DNA of 25,563 nt from Lentisphaeria bacterium (GCA_016303095.1 JAEDMH010000013.1:1-25563), one strand, 5' to 3'. Shown: positions 1 through 8,893, counted from the stretch's first letter. Program-made: numbers and translations. The notes: a model not told the origin generated them from the letters alone.

Positions 1-289
1 AAAAACAAAAAGCGCCTACCCCTCGGCCATCCTCCTCTCCAGGGGAAAGAAGGATGACAGGGAATAGACGCTGGGGCGAAAAAGATGAAAAAACGCCACT
101 ACCGCCCTAAAGGCAGAGCAAGCCTTTGCGTCCATGATCCCTTGAATTGTGCGGGGGGGGTGGCTTCATAACAGAAATGAAACAGAATATACCCCGAATT
201 TTGGCAAAAGCATATTAGCAAACGGATTAGCCCGAAAAATCCTGTTGCCTCCCTGTTGGGAAAGAGGCTGAATGGCGGATCCGTTTTCC
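1..289. other. Non-coding flank downstream of the GH127 gene
   Basis: No convincing gene is seen here. The stretch is richer in A and T than its surroundings, and holds a short perfect inverted repeat (AAAGGC at 109-114 with GCCTTT at 122-127). On the minus strand a T-run follows that hairpin only after about 15 bases, so it is at best a weak terminator for the glycosidase transcript. Confidence 0.4.
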
Positions 290-2158
290 TCAATCCCGGG
301 TGCGCATCCAGACGGCCATATTGGCGGGTCCGCGGTTTTGCCAGAGGGCGTAGGGGATGGCGGTGAAGGGGACGGGAGTGCGCTGGAGGGGTTGGGAGAA
401 ATAGAGCGCCTGGGGATCGGGGGCGGCTTCGGCGATGGCGGTGCCGGCGATGGCAGGGGTTCCCTGGGGGAGTCCTGGGGCGGTGGTGAGGGAGAAATTC
501 TGTGGGCTGGGGAGGATGAGATTGGCCACGCCCAGGGGATTGTCGATAGTTTCGCAGGCGAAGACGATGGGGCCTCGTTTCAGGGCGATTCTTCCCGCAT
601 TGGAGGTGACCTTGAGATTGGCGTGGAGAGTTTCCACGGGCATGGGGAGGTGGAGGAGGAGGGTTTCCTTTCCGGTCCAGATTCGTTCCTCCAGGGAGAC
701 ATATCCCTGGACGGGGGGGAGAGCGACGGGGGTGCCGTCCAGGAGGAGTTGGGGATGGCGGCACCAGCCGGGGATGCGCAGGGAGAGGGTTACGGGGCGG
801 GAGGTTTTGGCCGTGATGCGCACCTCCTCCTGATAGGGGTATCCGCCTTCCACCTGGAACTCTCCCCACTCATTTCGCAGGGTGTTGGCCAGGGGGAGAT
901 TCAGGCGCACCTCATTGGCTCCCAAGCTCCACACATATTGGAGGGCGCGGGGAAGGAAGCGGCAGAAATTGGTGGGGCAGCAGGAGCACTCGAACCAGGG
1001 CTGGCGTTCCTTGGCCCCGGCGTTGTAGACCTGGGTGTTGTCATCCACCTCCAAATAGTTGGTATAGAAGAAGCGGTCTCCCGAGAGGCTGATGCCGGAA
1101 AGGACGCCGTTGAAGAGAGCCAGCTCCAGGATATCGGCGTACTGCCCCTCCCCTGTGGCCTTCAGCATGCGATGGGCGAAGAAGACCAGCCCCATGGCGG
1201 CGCAGCTTTCCGCATACATCAAGGAGCCATTGGTGAGGTCGTAGTCCCGAGTGAGGACCTCTCCGTGGAAGCTGGAGCCGATGCCTCCGGTGACATACAT
1301 GCGGCGGGTGGTGAGATTCTGGAAGAGCCGCTGGCAGGCCTGGAGGAGGGATTCGTCCTGGGTCAGCCGGGCCACGTCCGCCATGCCGGAATAGAGATAG
1401 ACGGCCCGGACGGCGTGTCCCTTGGCTTCCTGGAGTTCCCGGACGGGGCGATCCGCCTGGAAGTAGTCCATGCTTCCGAAAGGATTCTGATGTTCCACCT
1501 CTGTGAAGTAGTTGGGGCTTTGCCCCCGTTCGTCCACAAAGTACCTGGCCAAGTCGAGATAACGCCGTTCCCCGGTGGCTTGGAAGAGCCTCACCAGGGC
1601 CAATTCGATTTCCTCGTGTCCGGGATACCCCCTCTTCTGCCCCTCTCCCCGGCCGAAGACCTGGGCGATGTAGTCCGCATAGCGGCACATCACCTCCAGA
1701 AAACGGCGTTTCCCCAGCATTTCATAGCCCGCCACCGCCGCTTCCATGAGATGCCCGGCGCAGTAGAGTTCGTGATTGGTGCACAGGTTGGTCCAGCGCT
1801 TCTCCGGCTCCACCACCGTGAAGTGGGTGTTGAGATAGCCGTCCTCCTGCTGGGCGGAGGCGATGCGCTCCACCAGACGGTCGTATTCCGCCTCCAGGGC
1901 GGCATTGGGCTGCAACGCCAGGGAATAGGCCACCCCCTCCAGCACCTTCGCCACATCCGAATCCCAGAAGATGTGGGGGCAGTTGGGCATCCCCTCCTTC
2001 CAGGTCAGGTCAAAGGCGGCCAGCCGTCCGGTGACGCGGCACTTCTCCAGGGCGGAGGGGATGGTGGTCTCCAACGCGGTGCGGATGCGGGGGGCGAGGA
2101 CAGTGTCCCGGAGTTCCACTTGCCGGAGAGAGGCGTCTTGGTAGGAGGCGAAAGGCAT
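290..2158 (-). CDS. GH127-family beta-L-arabinofuranosidase
   Basis: Predicted retaining glycoside hydrolase of family GH127 (HypBA1-like), which removes beta-L-arabinofuranose from plant glycans or arabinosylated proteins. The full catalytic set of the family is visible. Counting from the start chosen here (622 residues), a GEVLTRDYDL segment gives the acid/base Glu300, YAESC gives zinc ligands Glu317 and Cys319, and ECSCCPTN gives Cys393 (nucleophile) and Cys394. The N-terminal part is an alpha/alpha barrel and the C-terminal third (about 410-622) is beta-rich. An upstream ATG at 2221 is possible, but it would add 21 residues encoded by a pure pyrimidine tract; the internal ATG at 2158 matches where family members begin and has the C/T-rich leader seen at other genes here. 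No convincing signal peptide is seen, so a cytoplasmic location on imported oligosaccharides is likely. It is divergent from an AraC regulator. Exact substrate is inference; family assignment is firm. Confidence 0.9.
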   Translation of the reverse strand: MPFASYQDASLRQVELRDTVLAPRIRTALETTIPSALEKCRVTGRLAAFDLTWKEGMPNCPHIFWDSDVAKVLEGVAYSLALQPNAALEAEYDRLVERIASAQQEDGYLNTHFTVVEPEKRWTNLCTNHELYCAGHLMEAAVAGYEMLGKRRFLEVMCRYADYIAQVFGRGEGQKRGYPGHEEIELALVRLFQATGERRYLDLARYFVDERGQSPNYFTEVEHQNPFGSMDYFQADRPVRELQEAKGHAVRAVYLYSGMADVARLTQDESLLQACQRLFQNLTTRRMYVTGGIGSSFHGEVLTRDYDLTNGSLMYAESCAAMGLVFFAHRMLKATGEGQYADILELALFNGVLSGISLSGDRFFYTNYLEVDDNTQVYNAGAKERQPWFECSCCPTNFCRFLPRALQYVWSLGANEVRLNLPLANTLRNEWGEFQVEGGYPYQEEVRITAKTSRPVTLSLRIPGWCRHPQLLLDGTPVALPPVQGYVSLEERIWTGKETLLLHLPMPVETLHANLKVTSNAGRIALKRGPIVFACETIDNPLGVANLILPSPQNFSLTTAPGLPQGTPAIAGTAIAEAAPDPQALYFSQPLQRTPVPFTAIPYALWQNRGPANMAVWMRTRD

Positions 2159-2202
2159 GGGGGAAAAAGAAAGAGAGGGGAGAAGGAGGAAAGAGGGGGA
2201 GA
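2159..2202. promoter_or_regulatory. 44-base homopurine/homopyrimidine tract in divergent promoter region
   Basis: Every base from 2159 to 2202 on the plus strand is G or A. The tract lies directly before the chosen GH127 start, so it would form a pure C/U 5' leader in that mRNA. It sits between two divergent genes where promoters and AraC operators are expected. Confidence 0.5.
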
Positions 2203-2302
2203 CAGAGAGATTCTGTTTCATTTTTCTGGCGATGGCGTTACTGTAAGAACCCTGCGGGTTTCCTCATAGAGAGTAGAGTATAGAAAAAGGAGACAAAACC
2301 GA

Positions 2303-3103
2303 ATGTGCGAGACCTCTTTCTCTTTTCGCTTCCATCCCTTGAACTGCGGACGCTTCATTTCCCGGGGGAAAGGCACCCATCCCACCCGAGTCATTGACTC
2401 CCACGAGTTTCTCTTCCTCTTCGGCGGGCATTTGGAGCTCTTCGAGGAGGAGAGGGCCTTTTCCCTAAAGGCGGGGGACTGGCTGGTCCTGCGGAAGGGG
2501 CGTCGTCATGGCGGTCTGGCTCCCTACAGCCGGGGGCTTTCCTTTTTCTGGATCCACTTTCTGGGGGAGGAGCAAGAGTTGGCGGACCTGCCCCAGACGG
2601 GGCATGCAAGCCGTCCCGAGCGAATGTCCTTCTACTGCCAAAGCCTTCTATCCGAGCAGCAGGAGAGGGAGAGGGACCCCATTTGCTTTCGCCTGCTGCT
2701 GGAGCTGGCCCTTCGGGAAGCCCGGCGCTTCCATGTGGATCCCCAGGAGAATCCCCTCGCTCCCACTCCGTTGGCGGAAGCCGCGGAACATCTGGTGCGC
2801 ACTCGATACGGAGAACCCCTCACCCCGGGAACCCTCAGCCGGGAACTCCACTGCAACCCGGACTATCTGGGAAGAGTCTTCCGCCACCATTTTGGGGAGA
2901 CCCTGGCCGCCGCCATCAATCGACACCGGGTGAAGAACGCCGCCCGCCTCCTGACCAGCGAAAATCTCTCCATCAAGGAGGTCATGCACCAGGTGGGCTT
3001 CCAGGATCCCGCCTACTTCCGACGGAAATTCCGCCTCCACTACGGGGTCGCCCCGGGGGAATACCGACGCTTCCTCACCACCGGGCATCGCAATACCGAA
3101 TGA
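2303..3103 (+). CDS. AraC/XylS-family transcriptional regulator
   Basis: DNA-binding regulator of 266 residues. The N-terminal 100 residues look like a cupin-type sensing domain (His/Gly-rich strands including a HEFLFLFGG segment and an AGDWLVLRKGRRH segment, typical of AraC-type ligand pockets). Residues about 165-262 form the paired helix-turn-helix domain, ending in the family signature around VGFQDPAYFRRKFRLHYGVAPGEYR-type residues (last 45 residues). An AAGGAG sequence lies about 10 bases before the ATG. It is divergent from the GH127 gene with only about 145 bases between the starts, the usual arrangement for a local activator responding to the sugar released by that enzyme. The ligand is not predictable from sequence. 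Confidence 0.92.
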   Translation: MCETSFSFRFHPLNCGRFISRGKGTHPTRVIDSHEFLFLFGGHLELFEEERAFSLKAGDWLVLRKGRRHGGLAPYSRGLSFFWIHFLGEEQELADLPQTGHASRPERMSFYCQSLLSEQQERERDPICFRLLLELALREARRFHVDPQENPLAPTPLAEAAEHLVRTRYGEPLTPGTLSRELHCNPDYLGRVFRHHFGETLAAAINRHRVKNAARLLTSENLSIKEVMHQVGFQDPAYFRRKFRLHYGVAPGEYRRFLTTGHRNTE

Positions 3104-3191
3104 GCCTCCCGGGGGAGGAAGCCCCTCCCAGCCTCCCTCCCAGAGGGGGAAATTTCCCGCTGACGAGGAGAAGTCAGGGGAAAACCCAGTC

Positions 3192-3238
3192 GGGGGCAAT
3201 ATATTGTAGGGTTGCCCCCAAAACCCCCTCTCTGGGGG
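3192..3238. terminator. Tandem GC-rich hairpins between araC-type gene and oadG
   Basis: Two adjacent perfect hairpins: GGGGGCAA (3192-3199) with TTGCCCCC (3212-3219), then CCCCC (3224-3228) with GGGGG (3234-3238). Four A residues separate them. Neither is followed by a clear T-run. They could end the regulator transcript or form part of the leader of the oad genes. The rest of 3104-3330 shows only C-rich low-complexity sequence. Confidence 0.4.
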
Positions 3239-3330
3239 AGAATGGCACCTTCTCCGGAAGCCCGCCCACCCCCCCAACCCCGCCCTTTCCCCCCTCAATC
3301 CACTCCCCCCTCCAAGGAACGCACGGCTTT

Positions 3331-3558
3331 ATGTTCACAAGCGCCGCCATCATCATGCTTTTCGGCATGGGATTCGTCTTCCTCTTCCTCTGCATCCAGG
3401 TGGTGATCACCAACCTGTTTGCCAAATTGGCCGGAAAGTACGCCTATCTCCTCCCGGAACCCACGAAGAACACCAAAAAGCCCGCCGCGCCCAAGAGCGA
3501 CGACGCCTTGACCGTGGCGGTGATCGCCGCCGCCCTGAAGAGCGCCGGAAGACTCTAG
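3331..3558 (+). CDS. oadG: Oxaloacetate decarboxylase gamma-type small membrane subunit
   Basis: A 75-residue protein with one N-terminal membrane helix (about residues 4-28, with an IIMLFGMGFVFLFL core), then a charged linker and a Lys/Ala/Pro-rich cytoplasmic tail. This is the plan of OadG, which anchors the alpha subunit to the beta subunit in sodium-pumping decarboxylases. The tail ends in a segment (DDALTVAVIAAALKS) like the conserved end of OadG-family proteins. It lies 68 bases ahead of oadA, giving the order gamma-alpha-beta found in Klebsiella and Salmonella. The start is the first ATG giving the membrane helix, with AAGGAA about 11 bases upstream. Sequence conservation in this subunit is low, so the call rests on size, topology and position as much as on motifs. 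Confidence 0.85.
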   Translation: MFTSAAIIMLFGMGFVFLFLCIQVVITNLFAKLAGKYAYLLPEPTKNTKKPAAPKSDDALTVAVIAAALKSAGRL

Positions 3559-3626
3559 AAGATTTTCATAACTACTTGCATTTCAGCAACTTACAACAAT
3601 AGACAAACAAGGAGATTCTCCCGACC

Positions 3627-5456
3627 ATGAAAAAGATTCGCTTCCTCGACACCTCCTTCCGTGACGGCTTCCAGTCGGTCATTGGCGCCCGTGTGGTCTC
3701 CCAGGACTTCCTTCCCGCCCTGGAGGCCGCCGTGGAGGCGGGCTGGAAACACTTGGAGGTGGGTGGCGGCGCCCGTTTCCAGAGCCCCTTCTTCTATTGT
3801 GGCGAGAACGCCTTTGAGATGATGGACACCTTCCGGAAGACGGTGGGCGATGAGGTGGAGCTGCAGACCCTGGCCCGTGGCGTCAACGTGGTGGGTCTCT
3901 CCAGCCAGTCCAGCGACATCATCGATCTCCATGCCAAGATGTTCAAGAAGCACGGCATGACCACCATCCGGAATTTCGACGCCCTCAACGACATCCGGAA
4001 CATCAGCTTCAGCGGGGAATGCATCCACAAGGCGGGTCTGCAGCACCAGACCACCATCACCATGATGGGCCTGCCCCCCAACATGGAGACCGAGGCCCAT
4101 AGCCCCAAGTTCTACACGGGGATCCTGGAGAAGATCCTGGAGAGCGGGATGCACTTCGACTCCCTGTGCTTCAAGGACGCCAGCGGAACCTGCCCCCCCG
4201 CCGTCATCAAGGAGACCGTCCGCCGGGCCCGGGAGATTCTGGATGCCGCAGGCAAGAAGGATTGCCCCATCGAGATGCACACCCACGACACCGCCGACAT
4301 GTCCGTCCAGTGCTACATGGCGGCCATCGAGGGTGGCGCGGAGATCATCGACCTGGCCATGCGGCCCATGTCCGGCGGCACCGCCCAGCCTGACATCCTC
4401 ACCATGTGGCACGCCTTCAAGGGCACCGAATACACCCTGGATCTGGATCCCGAGAAGATCATGAAGGTGGAGGATGTCTTCATCCAGTGCATGTCCAAGT
4501 ACATGATTCCCCCGGAAGCCCAGACCACCAATCCCCTCATCACCCTGTGCCCCCTCCCCGGCGGCGCCCTCACCGCCAATACCCAGATGATGCGGGACAA
4601 CAACTGCCTGGACAAGTTCCCCGAGGTGGTGGCCGCCATGCGGGAAGTGGTGGAGAAGGGCGGCTTCGGCACCAGCGTCACCCCCGTCAGCCAGTTCTAC
4701 TTCCAGCAGGCCTTCGCCAACGTGATGCAGGGCAAGTGGAAGAAGATCACCCCCGGATACGGCAAGATGGTTCTGGGCTACTTCGGCAAGACGCCCGCCG
4801 CTCCCGATCCGGAGATTGTGAAGCTGGCGGCGGAGCAGCTGAAGCTGGAGCCCACCACCGAGGATCCCCGGGCCCTGAACGACAAGGATCCCAACAAGGG
4901 CATCGCCCACGCAAAGAAGGTCCTGGAGGAGAACGGACTGCCCGTCACCGACGAAAACATCTTCATCATCTCCACTTGCGACGAGACCAGCAATCCCAAG
5001 GGGCTCAAGTTCCTCAAGGGCGAGCGTCCCATGGGCGTCCGCTACGCTGACGCGGCTCCCGCCAAGAAGGAGGCGGCTCCCGCGTCCGGCCCGGTCACCG
5101 TCAATGTCAACGGCACCGCCTACCAGGTGAACGCCACCGCCGGCGCCAAAGACACCGCCACCGTGACTGTCAACGGCAAGTCCTACAACGTCACCTTCGG
5201 CGCCGCCGCCCCTGCCGCGGCCGCTCCCGCCGCCGCCTCTGGCGAAGGCACTCCCGTGACCGTTCCCCTCCCGGGCACCGTGGTGCGCATCAGCGTCTCC
5301 GTGGGGCAGGCAGTGAAGGCCGGCGACGAGATTCTGGTCATTGAGGCCATGAAGATGGAGCAGCCCATCACCGCGCCGGCGGACGGCACGGTCAAGTCCA
5401 TCGAGGTCTCCGCGGGCGACAGCCTGCAGCCTGGCCAGACCGTGGCCAAGATCTAG
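3627..5456 (+). CDS. oadA: Oxaloacetate decarboxylase alpha subunit (carboxyltransferase plus biotin carrier)
   Basis: A 609-residue biotin protein that transfers CO2 from oxaloacetate (or a related 2-oxo acid) to biotin. The N-terminal TIM barrel has a DTSFRD start motif (Asp8, Asp13), the carboxylated-lysine segment FKDASG (Lys183) and the metal ligands HTHD (His218, His220). After the conserved carboxyltransferase domain (to about 460), an Ala/Pro-rich linker leads to a biotinyl domain with EAMKME (biotin on Lys576). Where most OadA proteins read GGATFD, this one reads GGARFQ and is followed by a Phe/Tyr/Cys-rich stretch, suggesting a separate subfamily. The linker holds two similar strands (TVNVNGTAYQV and TVNGKSYNV), a possible small duplication. 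AAGGAG lies 12 bases before the ATG. With oadG before and oadB after, decarboxylase function is more likely than pyruvate carboxylase, though the substrate is inferred. Confidence 0.93.
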   Translation: MKKIRFLDTSFRDGFQSVIGARVVSQDFLPALEAAVEAGWKHLEVGGGARFQSPFFYCGENAFEMMDTFRKTVGDEVELQTLARGVNVVGLSSQSSDIIDLHAKMFKKHGMTTIRNFDALNDIRNISFSGECIHKAGLQHQTTITMMGLPPNMETEAHSPKFYTGILEKILESGMHFDSLCFKDASGTCPPAVIKETVRRAREILDAAGKKDCPIEMHTHDTADMSVQCYMAAIEGGAEIIDLAMRPMSGGTAQPDILTMWHAFKGTEYTLDLDPEKIMKVEDVFIQCMSKYMIPPEAQTTNPLITLCPLPGGALTANTQMMRDNNCLDKFPEVVAAMREVVEKGGFGTSVTPVSQFYFQQAFANVMQGKWKKITPGYGKMVLGYFGKTPAAPDPEIVKLAAEQLKLEPTTEDPRALNDKDPNKGIAHAKKVLEENGLPVTDENIFIISTCDETSNPKGLKFLKGERPMGVRYADAAPAKKEAAPASGPVTVNVNGTAYQVNATAGAKDTATVTVNGKSYNVTFGAAAPAAAAPAAASGEGTPVTVPLPGTVVRISVSVGQAVKAGDEILVIEAMKMEQPITAPADGTVKSIEVSAGDSLQPGQTVAKI

Positions 5457-5579
5457 TCCTCACTCCCCTTTCGCCGGCGAGGGGTCGCCGGGGCGGTTCC
5501 TCCCCCTGGGCGGCCCCCTCTCTCCGGAAGGAAGGGGAAGCTGGTTTCCTCCCCCCTCTTTTGTAGGACTGAGAAAGAC

Positions 5580-7241
5580 ATGAAATACTCTCCCTTCATT
5601 CTGCTTGCGGTGATGATGGCGGGGCTTTGCCTCCCCCTCTTCTCCCAGGAGACCCCTGACCAGAAAACCACCGCCGTCATCCAGGCGGAAGCCGCCGCTC
5701 CCCTGGTCTTCAAGACCAACGACGGGGTCTTCGCCTGCACCCAAGATGCCGCCACCGGCCTCATCACCGTGAGGTACGTCTGGCCCAACCCCGCCGTGGT
5801 CTATCAGGCCAACCTGCTCCCCGGCAAGGCCTATCGCCCCGGCCGTTCCATGGCCATCCTGAAGATCAAGGACAAGTACACCGTGGACGGGAACGGGAAA
5901 GAAATCGAGCCCCGGAGCAAGCCCGAGCTGAAGCTGGCCATCGCCGCCACGGTGAACAGCCTGGGAGACAAGTTCTCCATGGGCCAGACCCTCGAGCCCG
6001 GAGACGTGATCTGCACCCTGATCCCCAGCGTGGTCACCCACGACTCCGTCACCCCCTCCAGCAGCAAGAAGATCAACGCCGGCGACATGCTGTCCAAGCT
6101 CTGGCAGTCCACCGGTCTCCGGGACTTCATTGCCATGAGCCAGTTGGAGTGGACCCTGGGCGTAGGCCGTCTCATTATGATTGGCGTTGGCCTGCTTCTC
6201 CTCTATCTGGCCATCTTCAAGGGCTTCGAGCCCCTGCTGCTGGTGCCCATCGGCTTTGGCGCCATCATGAGCAACATTCCCCTGGCGGGCCTGGCCGGTC
6301 CCGACGGCCTTCTGGGCATCCTCTTCGAGGGGGTGAACCTGGGCCTCTATCCCCTCTTCATCTTCCTGGGCGTGGGCGCCATGACCGACTTCGGCCCCCT
6401 CATCGCCAACCCCAAGACCGCTCTTCTGGGCGGCGCCGCCCAGCTGGGCATCTTCGGCGCCCTCTTCCTGGCCATCTGCCTCAACGAGTGGACCCCCATC
6501 CACTTCTCCCTCAATGACGCCGCCTCCATCGGCATCATCGGCGGAGCCGACGGCCCCACCGCCATCTATCTCTCCAGCCGCCTCTCCCCCAACCTGCTGG
6601 GCTCCATCGCCGTGGCCGCCTACTCCTACATGGCCCTGGTGCCCATCATCTTCCCCCCCATCATCAAGGCCTTCACCACCAAGAAGGAACGGATGATCCG
6701 CATGAGCCAGCTGCGCACCGTCACCAAGCTGGAGAAGGTGGTCTTCCCCATCGTCATCACCCTGCTGTGCTGCTTCCTCCTGCCTGACGCCGCTCCCCTC
6801 ATCTCCATGCTGATGCTGGGCAACCTGCTGAAGGAATCCATGTGCACCGACCGCCTCAGCGACACCGCCCAGAACGCCCTCTGCAACATGGTCACCCTGG
6901 TGCTGGGCCTCACCGTGGGCAGCAAGCTCTCCGCCGACAAGTTCCTCAATCTGGAGACCCTGGGCATCCTGCTGCTGGGACTCTTCGCCTTCTCCATCGG
7001 CACCACCGGCGGCCTGCTCCTGGGCAAGCTGATGAACAAGCTCTCCGGCGGCAAGATCAATCCCATGATCGGCGCGGCGGGCGTCTCCGCAGTGCCCATG
7101 GCGGCCCGCGTGGTGAACAAGGTGGGTCTGGAGGAAGACAAGCAGAACTTCCTCCTGATGCATGCCATGGGACCCAATGTCTCTGGCGTCATCGGCTCCG
7201 CCGTGGCGGCGGGCGTGCTGCTCCAGGCCCTGGGCAAGTAG
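5580..7241 (+). CDS. oadB: Na+-pumping decarboxylase beta subunit with secreted N-terminal domain
   Basis: The integral membrane subunit that decarboxylates carboxybiotin and exports Na+. Residues about 168-553 are a normal OadB core: many membrane helices, the GGADGPTAIY segment carrying the essential Asp (Asp324 here, Asp203 in Klebsiella) and a late NVSGVIGS segment (533-540) holding other ion-site residues. Unusually, about 167 residues precede this core. They start with a signal-peptide-like segment (hydrophobic residues 5-22, SQ cleavage region) and continue as a soluble domain with two G-x-x-x-x-PG turns (around 82-88 and 135-141), reminiscent of biotinyl/lipoyl barrel half-motifs but without a lysine acceptor. 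Family members usually have 375-435 residues; this has 553. It follows oadA by 123 bases. The start is fixed by the signal-like segment; the extension's role is unknown. Confidence 0.93.
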   Translation: MKYSPFILLAVMMAGLCLPLFSQETPDQKTTAVIQAEAAAPLVFKTNDGVFACTQDAATGLITVRYVWPNPAVVYQANLLPGKAYRPGRSMAILKIKDKYTVDGNGKEIEPRSKPELKLAIAATVNSLGDKFSMGQTLEPGDVICTLIPSVVTHDSVTPSSSKKINAGDMLSKLWQSTGLRDFIAMSQLEWTLGVGRLIMIGVGLLLLYLAIFKGFEPLLLVPIGFGAIMSNIPLAGLAGPDGLLGILFEGVNLGLYPLFIFLGVGAMTDFGPLIANPKTALLGGAAQLGIFGALFLAICLNEWTPIHFSLNDAASIGIIGGADGPTAIYLSSRLSPNLLGSIAVAAYSYMALVPIIFPPIIKAFTTKKERMIRMSQLRTVTKLEKVVFPIVITLLCCFLLPDAAPLISMLMLGNLLKESMCTDRLSDTAQNALCNMVTLVLGLTVGSKLSADKFLNLETLGILLLGLFAFSIGTTGGLLLGKLMNKLSGGKINPMIGAAGVSAVPMAARVVNKVGLEEDKQNFLLMHAMGPNVSGVIGSAVAAGVLLQALGK

Positions 7242-7324
7242 CCCCCTGCCCTCGCCCCGGAAAACCTTCCCTTTCCTCCTCCGGGGCGAGCCCCCTCCCC
7301 CCTTCTCCTTAACCCTTTTCCACG

Positions 7325-8893
7325 ATGAAGAAAGTACTCATTCCCACCAAGCTGGACAAGGTGGCCGCCAACTATCTCGCTGGCAAGGGCTACACCGTAG
7401 TCCAGGACAGCGAAACGGATTTGATGGCCCTGTGCCAGGCCAATCCCGACACCGAGGCCTTGATTGTCCGTAGCGAGAAGATCACGCCGGAAATCATGGA
7501 TTTGCTGCCTCAGCTGAAGGCTGTGGTGCGTGCCGGCGCCGGCTACAACACCATCGACATCAAATACGCCCGTCGTCGGAACATTGATGTGATGAACACT
7601 CCTGGGGCCAATGCCAATGCCGTGGCCGAGGAGGTCTTCGCCATGATGCTGGCGGCTTCCCGTCATCTGGTGGAAGCGGATGTGGACACCCGTGCCGGGG
7701 GCTGGAGCAAGAAGAAGTTCATGGGCCACGAGATCACGGGGAAGACCCTGGGCATCGTGGGCTTGGGGAACATCGGCCAGCTGGTGGCCCGTCACGCCCA
7801 AGGGTTTGACATGGAGCTTTTGGCCTATGATCCCATCGTCTCCAAGACCCGGGCCGAGGAGCTGAACGTGACCCTGGTTTCCATGGAGGAGCTCTTCACC
7901 CGTTCCGACTACATCACCCTCCACATTCCCGAGAACAACGAGACTCGCGGCATCATCAACGCCCGTCTCCTGTCCCTGGCCAAGAAGGGAGTGGTTCTGG
8001 TGAACTGCGCCCGGGCGGGCATTGTGGTGGAGGAGGATCTCCGGGCGGCCAAGGCGGAGAAGGATCTGGTCTACTGCAATGATGTCTACCCCGCCGACGT
8101 CCCCGGCCCCAAGACCATCGCCGACGTGGCCAAGATCATGGTGCCCCATTTGGGAGCCAACACCACCGAGGCCAACTACACCGCCGCCCGCCGCGCCGGC
8201 GAGGAATTGGTGGAATACTTCGAGCAGGGCATCACCCGCTATGTGGTGAACAAGGATCTTCCCGACGGCCTGGATCCCATCTACCAGCATCTGGCCTATC
8301 GCCTGGCCACCATCGCCCGGGCCATGGTGGGCACCAAGGATCCCGTCTCCGCCATCCGCTGCAGCTATTATGGCAATCTGAAACCCTTTGCCAAGTGGTT
8401 CACGGCTCCCATCACCGCCGCCCTCTCCGAGAATCTCGGGGATGCCAAGCAGTCTCCCGAGGAAGCCACCGCGGCCCTGAAGGCCAGCGGCGTCCTCCTG
8501 GATGTGCGGGAGGCCGACGAGCGGAAGAACTATGGCAACGCCATGACCATTGACGTGGAGACCTCCAGCGGCAAAGCCTCCCTCCGGGGCACCGTGGCCG
8601 AGCACAAACTCATCATCTCCCGGATCAACGGCTTCGAGAACATCTACATGCTTCCCGTGGGCAACCTTCTGGTGGTGGAGTATCTGGATCGTCCCGGCGT
8701 CCTGGCCAAGATCACCACTTGCTGCGGCGATGCCCAGATCAATATCGAGGACATCCATGCGCCCCACGACCTTTCCGGCAAGCGCTCCCTGGCCATCCTC
8801 TACACGGACAAGCAGGTGCCCCAGAATCTGGTGGAGCAGCTGAAAAAGGATGTGGACGCCTCTCTGGCCCTCTCCCTCTCTCTCCCAGATTGA
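7325..8893 (+). CDS. serA: D-3-phosphoglycerate dehydrogenase
   Basis: NAD-dependent 2-hydroxyacid dehydrogenase of 522 residues catalysing the first step of serine synthesis. The Rossmann motif GLGNIG is at 146-151, the catalytic Arg is in NCARAG (Arg230) and the catalytic His in PHLGA (His275). The acidic partner of that His, Glu in E. coli SerA (Glu269), is replaced by Asp258 in the DVYPAD segment. About residues 310-440 form an intervening domain like that of long (type I) PGDHs, and the last 80 residues (about 438-515) form an ACT domain, as in serine-regulated enzymes. It follows oadB by 83 bases on the same strand and may be co-transcribed. No Shine-Dalgarno sequence is seen; the leader is C/T-rich. 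Another hydroxyacid substrate cannot be excluded, but the domain order is that of SerA. Confidence 0.87.
   Translation: MKKVLIPTKLDKVAANYLAGKGYTVVQDSETDLMALCQANPDTEALIVRSEKITPEIMDLLPQLKAVVRAGAGYNTIDIKYARRRNIDVMNTPGANANAVAEEVFAMMLAASRHLVEADVDTRAGGWSKKKFMGHEITGKTLGIVGLGNIGQLVARHAQGFDMELLAYDPIVSKTRAEELNVTLVSMEELFTRSDYITLHIPENNETRGIINARLLSLAKKGVVLVNCARAGIVVEEDLRAAKAEKDLVYCNDVYPADVPGPKTIADVAKIMVPHLGANTTEANYTAARRAGEELVEYFEQGITRYVVNKDLPDGLDPIYQHLAYRLATIARAMVGTKDPVSAIRCSYYGNLKPFAKWFTAPITAALSENLGDAKQSPEEATAALKASGVLLDVREADERKNYGNAMTIDVETSSGKASLRGTVAEHKLIISRINGFENIYMLPVGNLLVVEYLDRPGVLAKITTCCGDAQINIEDIHAPHDLSGKRSLAILYTDKQVPQNLVEQLKKDVDASLALSLSLPD

Noticed and set aside
272..2269. A 665-residue open frame on the plus strand opposite the GH127 gene
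   Set aside because: It has Gly/Glu/His-rich low-complexity composition typical of the antisense of a GC-rich gene, and the opposite strand holds a full GH127 catalytic set.
5580..6083. N-terminal part of OadB as a fused gamma subunit
   Set aside because: A separate oadG lies at 3331, and the extension is a secreted soluble domain rather than a helix with a cytoplasmic tail.
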